A stretch of DNA of 64,000 nt from an uncultured Bartonella sp. (lineage in GTDB: Bacteria; Pseudomonadota; Alphaproteobacteria; Rhizobiales; Rhizobiaceae). This document shows, in pieces, positions 1 through 10,772 of the stretch. The stretch is from positions 1 to 64,000 of the forward strand of contig NZ_CALYQK010000003.1 of NCBI RefSeq assembly GCF_945285465.1, read 5' to 3'. Made by a program: the position numbers and the translations under genes. Numbering within the stretch: the stretch's first letter is position 1; every line of letters begins with the position of its first letter. The notes beneath the pieces are model-generated. The model had not been told where the DNA came from. It searched no databases and saw only the letters and a list, made by a program, of their open reading frames with translations.

Positions 1-1
1 A

Positions 2-394
2 CTTTCTCCCGACACCTGTTTTATCCTGAACGGAGAAAATAATAGCGTTGGCTACATTATTGCCCACCCATTTAAAATTGGCCTTATCCCGCCGCTTAAT
101 CGCTTGTTAGGTCACCTTCGGCAAGAAAGTGATACACTTTACATCCACGATCTTGCGCTTTTGCCACAGGCGCGCAACGGAGGAAATGGCAAAAAAGCTG
201 TCAGGCTTATGATTGAACGGGCAAAACAGAAAAAGCTTGCCACACTTGCGCTCGTTGCCGTTAATGGATCGGGACCGTTTTGGCAGACAAACGGCTTTTT
301 CCCCGCCTCTTTTTCACAACAATTGAAAGGAAAATTACTGACTTATGGTGGTGACGCTTGTTATATGACGTGCAACCTTGATTGCGCATCATAG
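2..394 (+). CDS. GNAT-family N-acetyltransferase, 5'-truncated by window edge
   Basis: Open frame runs from base 2 (LSPDTCFILNGENNSVGYIIAHPF...) into the listed ORF; YIHDLALLPQARNGGNGKKAVRLMIERAK resembles the acetyl-CoA binding region of GNAT enzymes. Confidence 0.7.
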   Translation, partial: LSPDTCFILNGENNSVGYIIAHPFKIGLIPPLNRLLGHLRQESDTLYIHDLALLPQARNGGNGKKAVRLMIERAKQKKLATLALVAVNGSGPFWQTNGFFPASFSQQLKGKLLTYGGDACYMTCNLDCAS

Positions 395-433
395 CGTTAG
401 CAGCAATATCGGCTAGAGTAGTTTTTGGCAAAT

Positions 434-535
434 GTGGTCTATCCCATGATATGGAATTTTGTGCGGCTTGGTGTTTTGATTGTTGGTGTGGTCATTGCGG
501 TATCAGTGGCCATTTATTTTGCTTCTTTTCCATAA
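434..535 (+). CDS. candidate 29-33 aa single-TM small protein (MIWNFVRLGVLIVGVVIAVSVAIYFASFP)
   Basis: Short ORF (GTG 434 or ATG 446) with one continuous hydrophobic segment; no strong SD seen. Confidence 0.25.
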   Translation: MVYPMIWNFVRLGVLIVGVVIAVSVAIYFASFP

Positions 536-924
536 GATTATGATTGTAAAATCATCAATTCGCGTCTTTGCCATTATTGCCGGAAACAGGCTGCTATATT
601 GATGGTGGTGTTTTTATGCACCAGAAAAAAGTGAGGCGTTTTTTTAACGCCCGTGATGCAGGAAAGAATGAAAATTGCTTTCAAAGGTGACCGGGCAAAA
701 CGGCACAAAACCACGCAGAATTTTTACACCGGTCCCTGTTTTGGCCTGCCGGCTTTTTTTGCGGCGGTTTTTATGGGAGGGGCAAATTTTGCGATCGGTT
801 ATGGTATGAACTTTTTTGGCGTAAAAGCCAAAAAGAGGAGTCGCGCTCGACGATATACTTCGTTATAAGAAAAGCGTTTTTTTCTAAAGGAAAGTTTTTT
901 CCTTCTAATATGACGGAGAATATT

Positions 925-2214
925 ATGGCTAATGTCGTGGTGGTCGGAGCTCAGTGGGGGGACGAAGGAAAAGGCAAAATTGTCGATTGGTTGTCGGAGC
1001 GCGCTGATGTCGTTGTGCGTTATCAAGGCGGCCATAATGCCGGTCACACATTGGTTGTTGACGGCATAAGCTATAAATTGTCGCTTTTGCCTTCGGGGCT
1101 TGTGCGTGGAAAACTTTCTGTCATTGGCAATGGCGTGGTTGTTGACCCTCATCATTTTGTTGAAGAACTTAAAAAGCTGCGTGGTCAGGGAATAACAATT
1201 ACCCCGGAAAATCTGCGTATTGCAGAAAATGCACCACTTATTCTTTCGCTTCATCGTGATCTGGATGCCGCACGCGAAGACGCAACATCGGCTCTCAAAA
1301 TCGGCACAACCAAGCGCGGTATCGGCCCTGCTTATGAAGATAAGGTCGGCCGTCGTTCCATCCGCGTGATGGATCTTGCCGAACCCGACACTTTGATGAA
1401 AAAGATCGAACGGTTGCTCGCCCATCATAATCCGCTTCGTCGCGGCATGGGAAAACCGGAAATAGACCCTCGGACGCTTTATAACGAATTGATGGAAGTG
1501 GCCGATGATGTTTTGCCTTTCATGGATCGCACGTGGAAGCTTCTTGACGAACAACGCCGCGCCGGTTCACGTATTCTGTTTGAAGGGGCGCAAGGGGCGC
1601 TTCTTGATAATGATTTTGGTACCTATCCTTATGTGACGTCATCAAACACAATTGCCGGGCAAGCGGCTACCGGTTCGGGTATGGGGCCCGGAGCAATCAA
1701 CTACGTTTTAGGAATAGCAAAAGCTTATACGACCCGTGTCGGCGAAGGCCCGTTTCCGACAGAACAGAAAAACGAGATTGGTGAATATTTGGGGACACAT
1801 GGCCATGAATTTGGTGTTGTCACCGGGCGCAAACGGCGGTGTGGCTGGCTCGACGCGGTGCTGTTACGCCAGATGATTGCGGTTTGTGGAATTAACGGTA
1901 TCGCTCTTACCAAACTGGATGTTCTTGATGGCTTGGATGAAATAAAACTCTGTGTCGGTTATGAACTTGATGGCAAGAAAATTGATTATATGCCTTCCTC
2001 TATGGGAGCGCAGGCGCGATTGAAACCCGTTTATGAAACGTTGGAAGGCTGGAAAGAGACTACAGCGGGTGCAAGAAGCTGGGCTTCACTACCGGCAAGT
2101 GCAATTAAATATGTCCGCTATATTGAAGAATTAATCGGAGCACCGGTGGCACTTTTGTCAACCAGCCCCGAACGTGAAGACACTATTCTTGTGACCGACC
2201 CGTTCGAGGATTGA
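925..2214 (+). CDS. purA: adenylosuccinate synthetase
   Basis: [42 protein letters not shown] signature; full length. Confidence 0.98.
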   Translation: MANVVVVGAQWGDEGKGKIVDWLSERADVVVRYQGGHNAGHTLVVDGISYKLSLLPSGLVRGKLSVIGNGVVVDPHHFVEELKKLRGQGITITPENLRIAENAPLILSLHRDLDAAREDATSALKIGTTKRGIGPAYEDKVGRRSIRVMDLAEPDTLMKKIERLLAHHNPLRRGMGKPEIDPRTLYNELMEVADDVLPFMDRTWKLLDEQRRAGSRILFEGAQGALLDNDFGTYPYVTSSNTIAGQAATGSGMGPGAINYVLGIAKAYTTRVGEGPFPTEQKNEIGEYLGTHGHEFGVVTGRKRRCGWLDAVLLRQMIAVCGINGIALTKLDVLDGLDEIKLCVGYELDGKKIDYMPSSMGAQARLKPVYETLEGWKETTAGARSWASLPASAIKYVRYIEELIGAPVALLSTSPEREDTILVTDPFED

Positions 2215-2364
2215 TAAAAATCAAGTTTATGTATTTTTATCTTTAAAGCGCAATTGACCCGATATAGTTTGATAGCAATATCGATGAGATGGATAAAACA
2301 GCTGAAGCGATAATGCAGTTGTATAGTTGTATGTTGCTATGAAAACGAGGAAGCAAAGGAACGA

Positions 2365-4029
2365 ATGGCGAATTTCGCAGGTTTGTTGAAAAAAACGATA
2401 GATGCACAGCAACATCCGACGCTGCAGTTGCGCGCCCGGGTTTACGCGCGCGCTCGTGAAACAGTCGAGCGTAAACTTGCTGAGGCCAATGTTCCCGAAA
2501 GTGTTGTCCGATCCCAGCTTAAAGCACTCGACGACGCAATCAAAAGTGTCGAAGCCGACTATCTTTCCGTTGAAAGAGAATTGCTTTCAACAATCATAAA
2601 AAAGCCAACTGTTTCGCCGCCAGTTGACGTGAGAGACGTTCATTTGCCAAAACAGGGCGAAAAAAAACCGGTCAAGCCCGAAAGTGCAACGTCACCTTCG
2701 CGTCCGGCTGGCAAGATCGAGCAACAGCAAACAGTTTCAGCCCCGATCAGCGCGCCTACCAGCCATGCAGCAAACAAGGAGGAACGTGCGCGACTGGCCA
2801 ATAATCTGAACAAGACCAGCCAGCGGGTGGAATCAGGAGCAGCCCTTTCACGCCCGCCTTTATCAGCAAAAGAAAAGACGGCGCACCCCTTTGGCGATAA
2901 ACCGGCATCTCGGGCACCGGCAGAGAAGAAAAAGAACGGCCTTTTCGGGCTATCGCGAAAAAAAACACCTGAAGCCGAGCCGGTAAATCTGGAAAAAATT
3001 ATAGCAGCCGAAACGGACGCCCAACAAGAACAATCCGCAAAAGAAGAGCAATCGGCAAAAGTGCTAGCTAATAACCAGCAAAATGGCGATTACGACATTG
3101 TTTCGGATATTTTTGTGCAAGCTGCGCGCCGCACAGAGCGGCAGGCCGCCAAAAAGCGTGCTACTATAATCGGATTGTCGGTTGCTGCCGTTGTGATTGT
3201 TGTTGTTGGTGTGCTTTTTACCGCATGGAGCTTTTTTTCGGGAAAAGAAAAATTGGCGAATACCGAAATGAGCACCAAAACGACAAATAGCGAGCAACCG
3301 AAGGAAAAATTTACCCAACGCTTGCTTACCGATGGTAGCGAGGTTGATGAAGGACCGGCTAAATCGGAAGAGAAACTGGGCGAGGGGACATCGACTGCAA
3401 AAGGAACCACGCAAGCAAAAACATCTGAAGATCTTCCCGGCGAAGCAACTTTGTATCTGGCACGTACTGAAACGCAAGATGAAAAGGTTCAAACCGGTTC
3501 TGTTCAATGGTCGTTGGTGAAAGAAAAAGCCTCGCCGCAGCATGAAGAAGAACTTGCCGTGCGTGGAAATGTGACTATTCCCGATGAAAAATTATCTTTG
3601 CGACTGACCTTGCGCCGTAATACCGACCCGTCATTGCCAGCTGCCTATCTTATCGAGGCTATTTTTATTGTTCCTGATGATTTTGCCGGAAAAGCAATTG
3701 ATAATGTGAAAGAATTAACGTTCAAGGATAGCGAACAATCGACCGGACTGCAGTTGACCGGTACGGTCGAAGGCAAAATTGGCGATAATTTCTTCCTTTT
3801 TGCTTTGACAGGTGACAACCCGTTCCGTGATCGCAACCTGCAACTTATGAAGCAGCTGGGGTGGATGCGACTCGTTATTACCGATAAAAATCAGCGCATT
3901 CTGGAATTGACTTTTTCAAAGGGGCCAAAGGGCGAAGAAATTTTCAACGACGTTATAAATAAGTGGCTGGAGCAGGACAACAAGCCGACGCTTTATGACC
4001 AGAAGCAGGAAACAACCGGCAGAAATTAG
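2365..4029 (+). CDS. conserved hypothetical protein, single internal TM helix, low-complexity N-terminal half
   Basis: 554-aa ORF between purA and rpoH; hydrophobic segment ATIIGLSVAAVVIVVVGVLFTAWSFF. Confidence 0.85.
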   Translation: MANFAGLLKKTIDAQQHPTLQLRARVYARARETVERKLAEANVPESVVRSQLKALDDAIKSVEADYLSVERELLSTIIKKPTVSPPVDVRDVHLPKQGEKKPVKPESATSPSRPAGKIEQQQTVSAPISAPTSHAANKEERARLANNLNKTSQRVESGAALSRPPLSAKEKTAHPFGDKPASRAPAEKKKNGLFGLSRKKTPEAEPVNLEKIIAAETDAQQEQSAKEEQSAKVLANNQQNGDYDIVSDIFVQAARRTERQAAKKRATIIGLSVAAVVIVVVGVLFTAWSFFSGKEKLANTEMSTKTTNSEQPKEKFTQRLLTDGSEVDEGPAKSEEKLGEGTSTAKGTTQAKTSEDLPGEATLYLARTETQDEKVQTGSVQWSLVKEKASPQHEEELAVRGNVTIPDEKLSLRLTLRRNTDPSLPAAYLIEAIFIVPDDFAGKAIDNVKELTFKDSEQSTGLQLTGTVEGKIGDNFFLFALTGDNPFRDRNLQLMKQLGWMRLVITDKNQRILELTFSKGPKGEEIFNDVINKWLEQDNKPTLYDQKQETTGRN

Positions 4030-4235
4030 CCGACAGGAAAATATTGTTCCCGAACCAATGCTTAAAATAGCCGGATCGGTCAAACGAAAAACTACCGCCA
4101 GTGACTAAAAAATGCCGGTAAACGGGCGACGAGTGCGATAAAAGATGCTAAAAGCGGCAATGGCGACGAGCAAGACCGCTCGAAAGAGATATTGTCGCCG
4201 CCTTAATCCTCGATAAAATAAACCAAAATAGTGAT

Positions 4236-4260
4236 AAAAGGCATCTGTTTGCCTTTTTTT
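4236..4260 (+). terminator. Rho-independent terminator
   Basis: AAAAGGCA-TCTGTT-TGCCTTTT followed by a T tract, downstream of the 2365-4029 gene. Confidence 0.7.
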
Positions 4261-4321
4261 GGCCTGCCGTCCGGTGCCAAAAGAGAGACGAAACTGTCGT
4301 TCCAATCAAATAGAACGACAT

Positions 4322-5251
4322 TTATTTCTGTCTGACCGTCTCATTTTTTTTATTTTGATTTGTCAGCAATGCCTGTTTTTGCGCATTTGCGGCCGCCTTA
4401 ACAGCATTTTCAACTTTTTCAAAGGCACGCACTTCAATCTGACGCACTCTTTCGCGGCTAATGCCAAATTCGGTGGAAAGCTCTTCCAACGTGACAGGCT
4501 CGTCAGACAGGCGGCGGGCTTTAAAAATTCGCTTTTCACGATCATTCAAGCCTTCCATTGCTTGTTCGAGCATTGCCCGCCGGTTTTCAAGCTCATCTTC
4601 TTCAATCAACATCTGTTCCTGGCTGTTTGACTCGTCAACCAGCCAATCCTGCCATTCGCCACTTTCACCTTCACTGGCACGAATGGGCGCATTGAGCGAC
4701 GTATCCCCGGACAGACGCCTATTCATCGAAACGACATCATCTTCACTGACATTAAGACGGGTTGCTATCTCCTTAACCTGTTCGGGATTAAGGTCACCAT
4801 CATCCAAGGCCTGAATTTTGCTTTTGACTTTGCGCAAATTGAAAAACAGCCGTTTCTGGTTGGCCGTGGTGCCCATTTTTACCAGACTCCACGAGCGTAA
4901 AACATATTCCTGAATGGAAGCTTTGATCCACCACATTGCGTAGGTCGCAAGCCGGAAGCCCCGTTCTGGCTCAAAGCGTTTGACCGCCTGCATCAGGCCA
5001 ACATTGCCTTCGGAAATGACTTCTCCGATAGGCAGCCCATAGCCACGATACCCCATGGCGATTTTTGCAACGAGTCGCAAATGGCTGGTGACAAGTTTGT
5101 GCGCTGCTTTCGGATCGTCATGTTCACGATAACGTTTGGCAAGCATATATTCTTCCTGCGGCTCCAGCATAGGAAATCGGCGAATCTCTTCCAGATAACG
5201 GGAGAGTCCCCCATCTCCGTTGGCTATCGATGGTAAATTTGTCTGGGCCAT
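4322..5251 (-). CDS. rpoH: RNA polymerase sigma-32 factor
   Basis: MAQTNLPSIANGDGGLSRYLEEIRRFPMLEPQEEYMLAKRY..., sigma70 regions 2 and 4; ATG at 5251 with AGGAGG 7 nt upstream. Confidence 0.96.
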   Translation of the reverse strand: MAQTNLPSIANGDGGLSRYLEEIRRFPMLEPQEEYMLAKRYREHDDPKAAHKLVTSHLRLVAKIAMGYRGYGLPIGEVISEGNVGLMQAVKRFEPERGFRLATYAMWWIKASIQEYVLRSWSLVKMGTTANQKRLFFNLRKVKSKIQALDDGDLNPEQVKEIATRLNVSEDDVVSMNRRLSGDTSLNAPIRASEGESGEWQDWLVDESNSQEQMLIEEDELENRRAMLEQAMEGLNDREKRIFKARRLSDEPVTLEELSTEFGISRERVRQIEVRAFEKVENAVKAAANAQKQALLTNQNKKNETVRQK

Positions 5252-5254
5252 AAA

Positions 5255-5271
5255 GCACCCTCCTTTGGTGC
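5255..5271 (-). promoter_or_regulatory. hairpin presenting the rpoH Shine-Dalgarno
   Basis: On the minus strand GCACC-AAAGGAG-GGTGC; the SD lies in the loop and 3' arm, immediately upstream of the rpoH ATG. Confidence 0.35.
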
Positions 5272-5416
5272 GTTTTCCCGTCACAAGCGAAAACGTATGA
5301 CATTGATGTCTGGTAGGAAGTAATACACAAAATTAAACCGATTATAAGTTTTTTTTAAGACATAAATCGAAATATCAGGCGCCTAACCCAACTAACCCGC
5401 AAAAGCGGAAATGGTT

Positions 5417-6415
5417 TCAATGAAATTGTCGGAAAGCGGCGATCAATGCCGACATATCAGCGGGCAAATTGCTGGTAAAGCGCATTATATTTCCGGTTGT
5501 CGGATGACTGAAGGAAAGCGTTGCCGCATGCAGTGCCTGATGCGGAAAAGTTGTAACAATAGCCTTTAATTCTTCCGGTAAAATATTGGCTTTTGTTTTA
5601 AAAGCACTGCCATAGTCTTGATCTCCGATGAGCGGATGGCCAAGATGAGCCATATGAACACGAATCTGGTGTGTGCGTCCGGTTTCCAGACGGCATTCTA
5701 CCAGACTTGCTACCGCTTCATTGTCGGGTTTTGCTCCATAGCTTTCAAGCACGGCAAAATGGGTCACGGCAAAGCGCGCATCCACTTGACGGGGCGAAAC
5801 AACAGCTCGTTTTGTGCGGTCTTTTGATGAACGGCCAAGATAGGTTTCGACAGTGCCTTTTTTGCTTGCCAATACTCCCCATATCACGGCCTGATAAGAG
5901 CGCTCCAATATTCCATTACGCCCATGGTCGGCAAATTGCTGACTAAGATCGTTATGGGCGTGGTCATTTTTTGCCACCACCATAATGCCACTGGTGTTTT
6001 TATCCAGCCGGTGGACAATGCCCGGACGCCTGACCCCGCCAATACCCGAAAGCGATGCACCACAGTGATGGATGAGTGCATTGACCAGTGTTCCACTCTC
6101 ATTACCGTTTCCCGGATGAACGACAAGACCGACCGGTTTGTTGATGACAATAATGTCATCATCTTCATAAACAATATCAAGGTTGATTGCTTCCCCTTGC
6201 GGCGTGGCTGCTACCGGCCCGGGCTCGGCAAGCTCGATCATCTCGCCGCCTTTCAACCTGATTTTCGGTTCACGCACAATGACATTGTCAATTTTTAGTT
6301 GGCCTTCACGAATAAGGGCTTGCAACCGCGACCGCGACATCTCGCCACAATTTCGGGCAAGCCATTGGTCGATACGTTGGTCATTTGCGGTGGCATCAAC
6401 TTGTAGCTTGATCAA
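5417..6415 (-). CDS. rluD: RluA-family pseudouridine synthase (RluD-like)
   Basis: S4 domain N-terminus, then GIVHRLDKNTSGIMVVAKND catalytic motif and TGRTHQIRVHMAHLGHPLIGD. Confidence 0.92.
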   Translation of the reverse strand: MIKLQVDATANDQRIDQWLARNCGEMSRSRLQALIREGQLKIDNVIVREPKIRLKGGEMIELAEPGPVAATPQGEAINLDIVYEDDDIIVINKPVGLVVHPGNGNESGTLVNALIHHCGASLSGIGGVRRPGIVHRLDKNTSGIMVVAKNDHAHNDLSQQFADHGRNGILERSYQAVIWGVLASKKGTVETYLGRSSKDRTKRAVVSPRQVDARFAVTHFAVLESYGAKPDNEAVASLVECRLETGRTHQIRVHMAHLGHPLIGDQDYGSAFKTKANILPEELKAIVTTFPHQALHAATLSFSHPTTGNIMRFTSNLPADMSALIAAFRQFH

Positions 6416-6485
6416 ATGAAATCCTGTTTAGCACTGGAGCAAGAAATAGTTCTCTTCCATTTTTACCGGAAGAGATTTTGCTGAT

Positions 6486-7916
6486 TTACCATTGTGAAAT
6501 TGCTTTGGTATCCAAAAATTCCTCAATTCCCCAAAGACCACCTTCACGTGCGCGCCCTGAAGACTTGACCCCGCCAAAATAGGCACCTTTCGGCAATGAT
6601 ACACCATTGACCTCGACCATGCCGGAACGCAGCGCCGTTGCAACGCGATGGCATTTTTCTTTATTTTGCGACTGGATATAGTTGGTCAATCCGTAATTGG
6701 TATCATTGGCCATAACAATGGCTTCTTCTTCGTTGTCAAAAGGGATCATTGACAAAACCGGGCCAAAGATTTCTTCACGGAATATGCGCATATAAGGCGC
6801 AACATCGGCAAATATCGTCGGACGGACAAAATATCCACGATCAATTCCTTCTGGCAAGCCGGTTCCACCGGCAAGCAACAATGCTCCTTCATCAATACCC
6901 GATTGGATCAAATTCTGAATTTTATCAAATTGCGCCTTTGAAACAACAGGCCCCAAATGGTTGCCGTGTTGACTTGCCGGGCCGCATTTCACGGCCTTTA
7001 CCAAATGTTTGGCGGTTTCTATAGCATCGTTATAAATAGAACGTTCGACAAACATGCGTGTTGGCGCATTGCAACTTTGACCGCTATTGTTAAAACAACG
7101 CAAGACACTCCATTCGACAGCGTTTTTATTGGCATCGGCAAAAATGATATTAGCACCTTTGCCGCCAAGCTCCAAACAAACGCGTTTCAATGTATCGGCG
7201 GCATTCTTGGAAATAGCTTTGCCGGCCCGGGTCGAACCGGTAAAGCTGATCATTTCAATATCCGGATGGCCAGAAAGGTGGGTGCCCACGCCGGCGCCGT
7301 CACCATTGACAAGATTGAAGACACCGGCAGGAAGCCCGACCTGATCAATAATTTCTGCAAAAAGCAAGGCCGAAAGCGGTGCAATTTCCGATGGTTTCAA
7401 AACCATGGTGCAACCGGCAAGCAGAGCAGGAATAACTTTTAAAGTAATCTGGTTCATGGGCCAGTTCCACGGCGTTATAAGGCCGACAACGCCGATCGGG
7501 TCATATTGAAGCGCACTTCCTTCATGCCCCTTAATGAGTTCGGTTGTAAAGGAAAAACGCATAAAACTGTCGATAAATGTTTCAATATGGCTGCTGCCGG
7601 ATTCTGCCTGCTGACTGAACGCCATATCGATCGGCGCACCCATTTCCATAGAAATTGTTTTGGCCATTTCGCCTTTGCGCCGGTTATAAACAGCCAGGAT
7701 TTTCTCGACAAAAGTCAAACGCTGTTGTGGCGAGGTATTTTTCCAGCCGATAAAAGCCGCCTTTGCCGCTGCGACAGCGCGGTCGGCATCTTTAATGCCA
7801 CCGTTGCTGATGACAGCGCACACATCTTCTGTTGAAGGATCGATAACATCGAGATCTTGTCCATCAAGTGACGAAACCCACGTACCATTGATGTAGAATT
7901 TGCGTTTGTCCAACAT
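6486..7916 (-). CDS. aldehyde dehydrogenase family protein
   Basis: TPWNWPMNQ, LELGGKGANII, FNNSGQSC catalytic Cys region, EEIFGPVL. Confidence 0.95.
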   Translation of the reverse strand: MLDKRKFYINGTWVSSLDGQDLDVIDPSTEDVCAVISNGGIKDADRAVAAAKAAFIGWKNTSPQQRLTFVEKILAVYNRRKGEMAKTISMEMGAPIDMAFSQQAESGSSHIETFIDSFMRFSFTTELIKGHEGSALQYDPIGVVGLITPWNWPMNQITLKVIPALLAGCTMVLKPSEIAPLSALLFAEIIDQVGLPAGVFNLVNGDGAGVGTHLSGHPDIEMISFTGSTRAGKAISKNAADTLKRVCLELGGKGANIIFADANKNAVEWSVLRCFNNSGQSCNAPTRMFVERSIYNDAIETAKHLVKAVKCGPASQHGNHLGPVVSKAQFDKIQNLIQSGIDEGALLLAGGTGLPEGIDRGYFVRPTIFADVAPYMRIFREEIFGPVLSMIPFDNEEEAIVMANDTNYGLTNYIQSQNKEKCHRVATALRSGMVEVNGVSLPKGAYFGGVKSSGRAREGGLWGIEEFLDTKAISQW

Positions 7917-8198
7917 ATTATACTCCTTCAGAGCTTATAGCCTTTAAAGCGCGATGACATAAATTTAAATCCGAACGGTTTCATCAAAAGCCGGTAAATG
8001 ACGGTGAAAAATTTTCATCCACCTGATGCAGGGCCTTTTCTTTCCAATCATTTTAAAGGAAATAAAATCAGTCATCCACCAATTTTTTGTATGTTGAAAA
8101 TTTTAAAGCCGGCAATATAGCGCAAAACAGAATATTTAATGAGCAATGATTGAAAATAGAACGCGACGAATGGTTGAATTTGACTTTGCCGGACCATC

Positions 8199-8780
8199 TC
8201 ATGTCTTGTTGTTTCTATCCGCACAATCGGTGATCGGAATTTCAACATTTGCGGTTTTTCCGTCAACAATAAATTTGATGTAAAAGTGTTTTATTGTCAT
8301 ATCGAAATATTGTTGGTTTGTTTTGCGATAAGGCAAATTCTGTTCAAGTGTCAGCATCTTACAATATTGATCGCGATAATGCGAAAAATAGGTTTCAGCA
8401 TATTTTTCAACATCTTGTTCGTCAGCTATATCGGCCACAGGTTCGTTGTTTTTAAGTGTCAATGTAATAGTATGCAACCGTATTTTGACGTTGGTAAGTG
8501 TTACGCTTCCTAAATTGAGTGCGTTTGAGCCGAGTTGTTGATCGAGTTGTTTTTGCCGTTGAGCAAGGTTGACAAGCGGCTGGTAAGGCCCCGGACCTTC
8601 GACCTGAAAAGACATATAAATGACCATTGCAAGTGCACCGGTGATAATGACCATCAACCGTTGCGGTACTTTCAATAGTCGCAAGACAATGGAAAATAAA
8701 ACAAGTGCGACAATAAAGAAAGTAATGATAATTTCCGTACCATATAAATCAAATGGTAATTTGTAGATAATTTCTTCCAT
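8199..8780 (-). CDS. hypothetical membrane protein (two N-terminal TM helices, C-terminal soluble domain)
   Basis: MEEIIYKLPFDLYGTEIIITFFIVALVLFSIVLRLLKVPQRLMVIITGALAMVIYM...; no family recognised. Confidence 0.7.
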   Translation of the reverse strand: MEEIIYKLPFDLYGTEIIITFFIVALVLFSIVLRLLKVPQRLMVIITGALAMVIYMSFQVEGPGPYQPLVNLAQRQKQLDQQLGSNALNLGSVTLTNVKIRLHTITLTLKNNEPVADIADEQDVEKYAETYFSHYRDQYCKMLTLEQNLPYRKTNQQYFDMTIKHFYIKFIVDGKTANVEIPITDCADRNNKT

Positions 8781-9248
8781 GGCCGTTTCGATAAAAAATG
8801 CGTCAACTTTTAAAACAAAAGACCAGTTAGCATAAAACAACAACACGTACCACCGGTTTTTGGCCGTTTACATTGGCAGCCAATATCATGGTAAAAGTTT
8901 CGACAAGCCGGTCGGGTTGTTATTTTCGGAAAAACTATATATGCTAAGCTTCTTTCGAGCCTGAGGATAGTTGACGCTTATTGGCCGGGCCCTAGATTAG
9001 TTACGGTCATTTTCGTTGTTGCGGGCAATTGCTTATCCGGTTCTAGCCCATTTAAAAAAACAATACTTTTATTTGGCGGGCCATCGGAAAGAAGCCGGTG
9101 TTTATTTAATTTTTTTTCGGAAAGGATACGGAAATCCTCAATAGCTGGAAGCCAATTTAATCATCAGTAGAACTTTTAGATACTTTTTACCGGTGTGATT
9201 GTTGAAAAAAATGCATGTTGAAAAGTGCAGCAAAAAAAGGAAGAACAT

Positions 9249-10724
9249 ATGTCAGAAACGACACTACAACCACTCACTGTCAAAGATATCCCTATCGTCG
9301 GAAATAAAGAGCTGCGAAGAGTCATTGTTGCAGCCGGTCTGGGAAATGCCATTGAATGGTTCGATTTTAGTGTCTATGGTTTTCTCGCAGTCATTATCGG
9401 TAAAACATTTTTTGCTTCCGCTCCTCCTTCTGTCCAGCTCATTGCATCTCTTGCCACCTTTTCCATTCCATTCTTATTCCGGCCACTGGGTGGTGCAATT
9501 TTTGGTTATCTCGGGGATAAATATGGGCGTAAAAACATACTCTCCTTCACCATTATATTGATGTCGGCAAGTACATTTTTTATCGGCCTTATTCCATCTT
9601 ATGCCACAATAGGTGTTCTGGCACCGGTTTTGTTATTGTTGGCAAAAATCGTTCAGGGTCTTTCAGTCGGTGGCGAATATGCCGGGGCAGTTGTTTTTGT
9701 CAGCGAATATTCGCCTGATAGAAAACGCGGGTTTATGGCCAGTTGGCTCGATTTTGGTTCCATTGCCGGATTTCTCGTCGGGGCGATGATTGTTTCGCTT
9801 ATTTCGCTGGCAATTGGTTCTGAAGCCATGGCGGCATGGGGCTGGCGTATACCATTTTTTATGTCACTGCCGCTCGGCATGGTCGGACTTTATTTGCGCA
9901 AATCCCTTGATGAATCGCCAACTTATGAAGCGCAAAGCGACAAAGAAATGGAACTTGATGAGACCACGTCAACAAGTTCGGTTATTCGCGCCAATCTGAA
10001 TGCGATCATCATCAGCTGCTTGTTGGTTATTGCCGCCAACTCTACCTATTATATGCTTTTGACCTATATGCCCAACTATCTTTCGGTCAATCTCGGTTAC
10101 AGTTATGACCATGGTGTCTTGATTATCATCGTTGTCATGGCTTTTATGCTTCTCATGCAGCCATTGGTCGGTTTTTTCAGCGACAAGATCGGACGTAAGC
10201 CGTTTCTGTTTTTTGGCTCGATTGCTCTGGTTGTTCTGGCCATTCCCGCTTTTTATATGATTATGCATCATAATGTGGTGTTGATTGCTTTAGGAATTGC
10301 CATTCTGGCAATTATTCTTTGCTGTTTTATCGGGGTTATGGCGTCGATCTTGCCAGCACTTTTCCCTACTGATGTTCGCTTTAGAACGCTGGCTATATGT
10401 TTCAATATCGCGGTCTTGATTGCCGGACTGACGCCACCTATTGCCGCATGGCTCGTCGAGACAACACATTCTTTATATATGCCCGCTTATTATTTGATGG
10501 TCGTTGCCATTTTCGGTTTTATTGCCGCCGTCAAGGTGCCTGAAACAGCCAACCGCCCGTTAAAAGATGCCACACCGGTTGCTTCTTCCAAATCAGAAGC
10601 AAAAGAAGTCTTACAAGATCATTTCGACTTTATCGAAGATCAGGTCAACGAGATTGAAAACAAGATTTCCGACCTTGAAGAACAGCGGCAGAATCTTGTC
10701 GATCAACATCCAAAACTCAATTGA
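9249..10724 (+). CDS. MFS transporter, ProP/metabolite:H+ symporter-like with C-terminal predicted coiled coil
   Basis: GLGNAIEWFDFSVYGFLAVIIGKTFF, RPLGGAIFGYLGDKYGRKN; C-terminus DHFDFIEDQVNEIENKISDLEEQRQNLVDQ. Confidence 0.9.
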   Translation: MSETTLQPLTVKDIPIVGNKELRRVIVAAGLGNAIEWFDFSVYGFLAVIIGKTFFASAPPSVQLIASLATFSIPFLFRPLGGAIFGYLGDKYGRKNILSFTIILMSASTFFIGLIPSYATIGVLAPVLLLLAKIVQGLSVGGEYAGAVVFVSEYSPDRKRGFMASWLDFGSIAGFLVGAMIVSLISLAIGSEAMAAWGWRIPFFMSLPLGMVGLYLRKSLDESPTYEAQSDKEMELDETTSTSSVIRANLNAIIISCLLVIAANSTYYMLLTYMPNYLSVNLGYSYDHGVLIIIVVMAFMLLMQPLVGFFSDKIGRKPFLFFGSIALVVLAIPAFYMIMHHNVVLIALGIAILAIILCCFIGVMASILPALFPTDVRFRTLAICFNIAVLIAGLTPPIAAWLVETTHSLYMPAYYLMVVAIFGFIAAVKVPETANRPLKDATPVASSKSEAKEVLQDHFDFIEDQVNEIENKISDLEEQRQNLVDQHPKLN

Positions 10725-10772
10725 AAAAATGTTTCATAAATAAATATTTTGATGCCTTTCAGGTGCGCCGGC

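Noticed and set aside
653-868. 71-aa ORF before purA
   Set aside because: No recognisable domain, starts inside a hairpin-like GGCGTT-TTTTT-AACGCC segment, no good SD; overlapped by another spurious minus ORF (799-1554).
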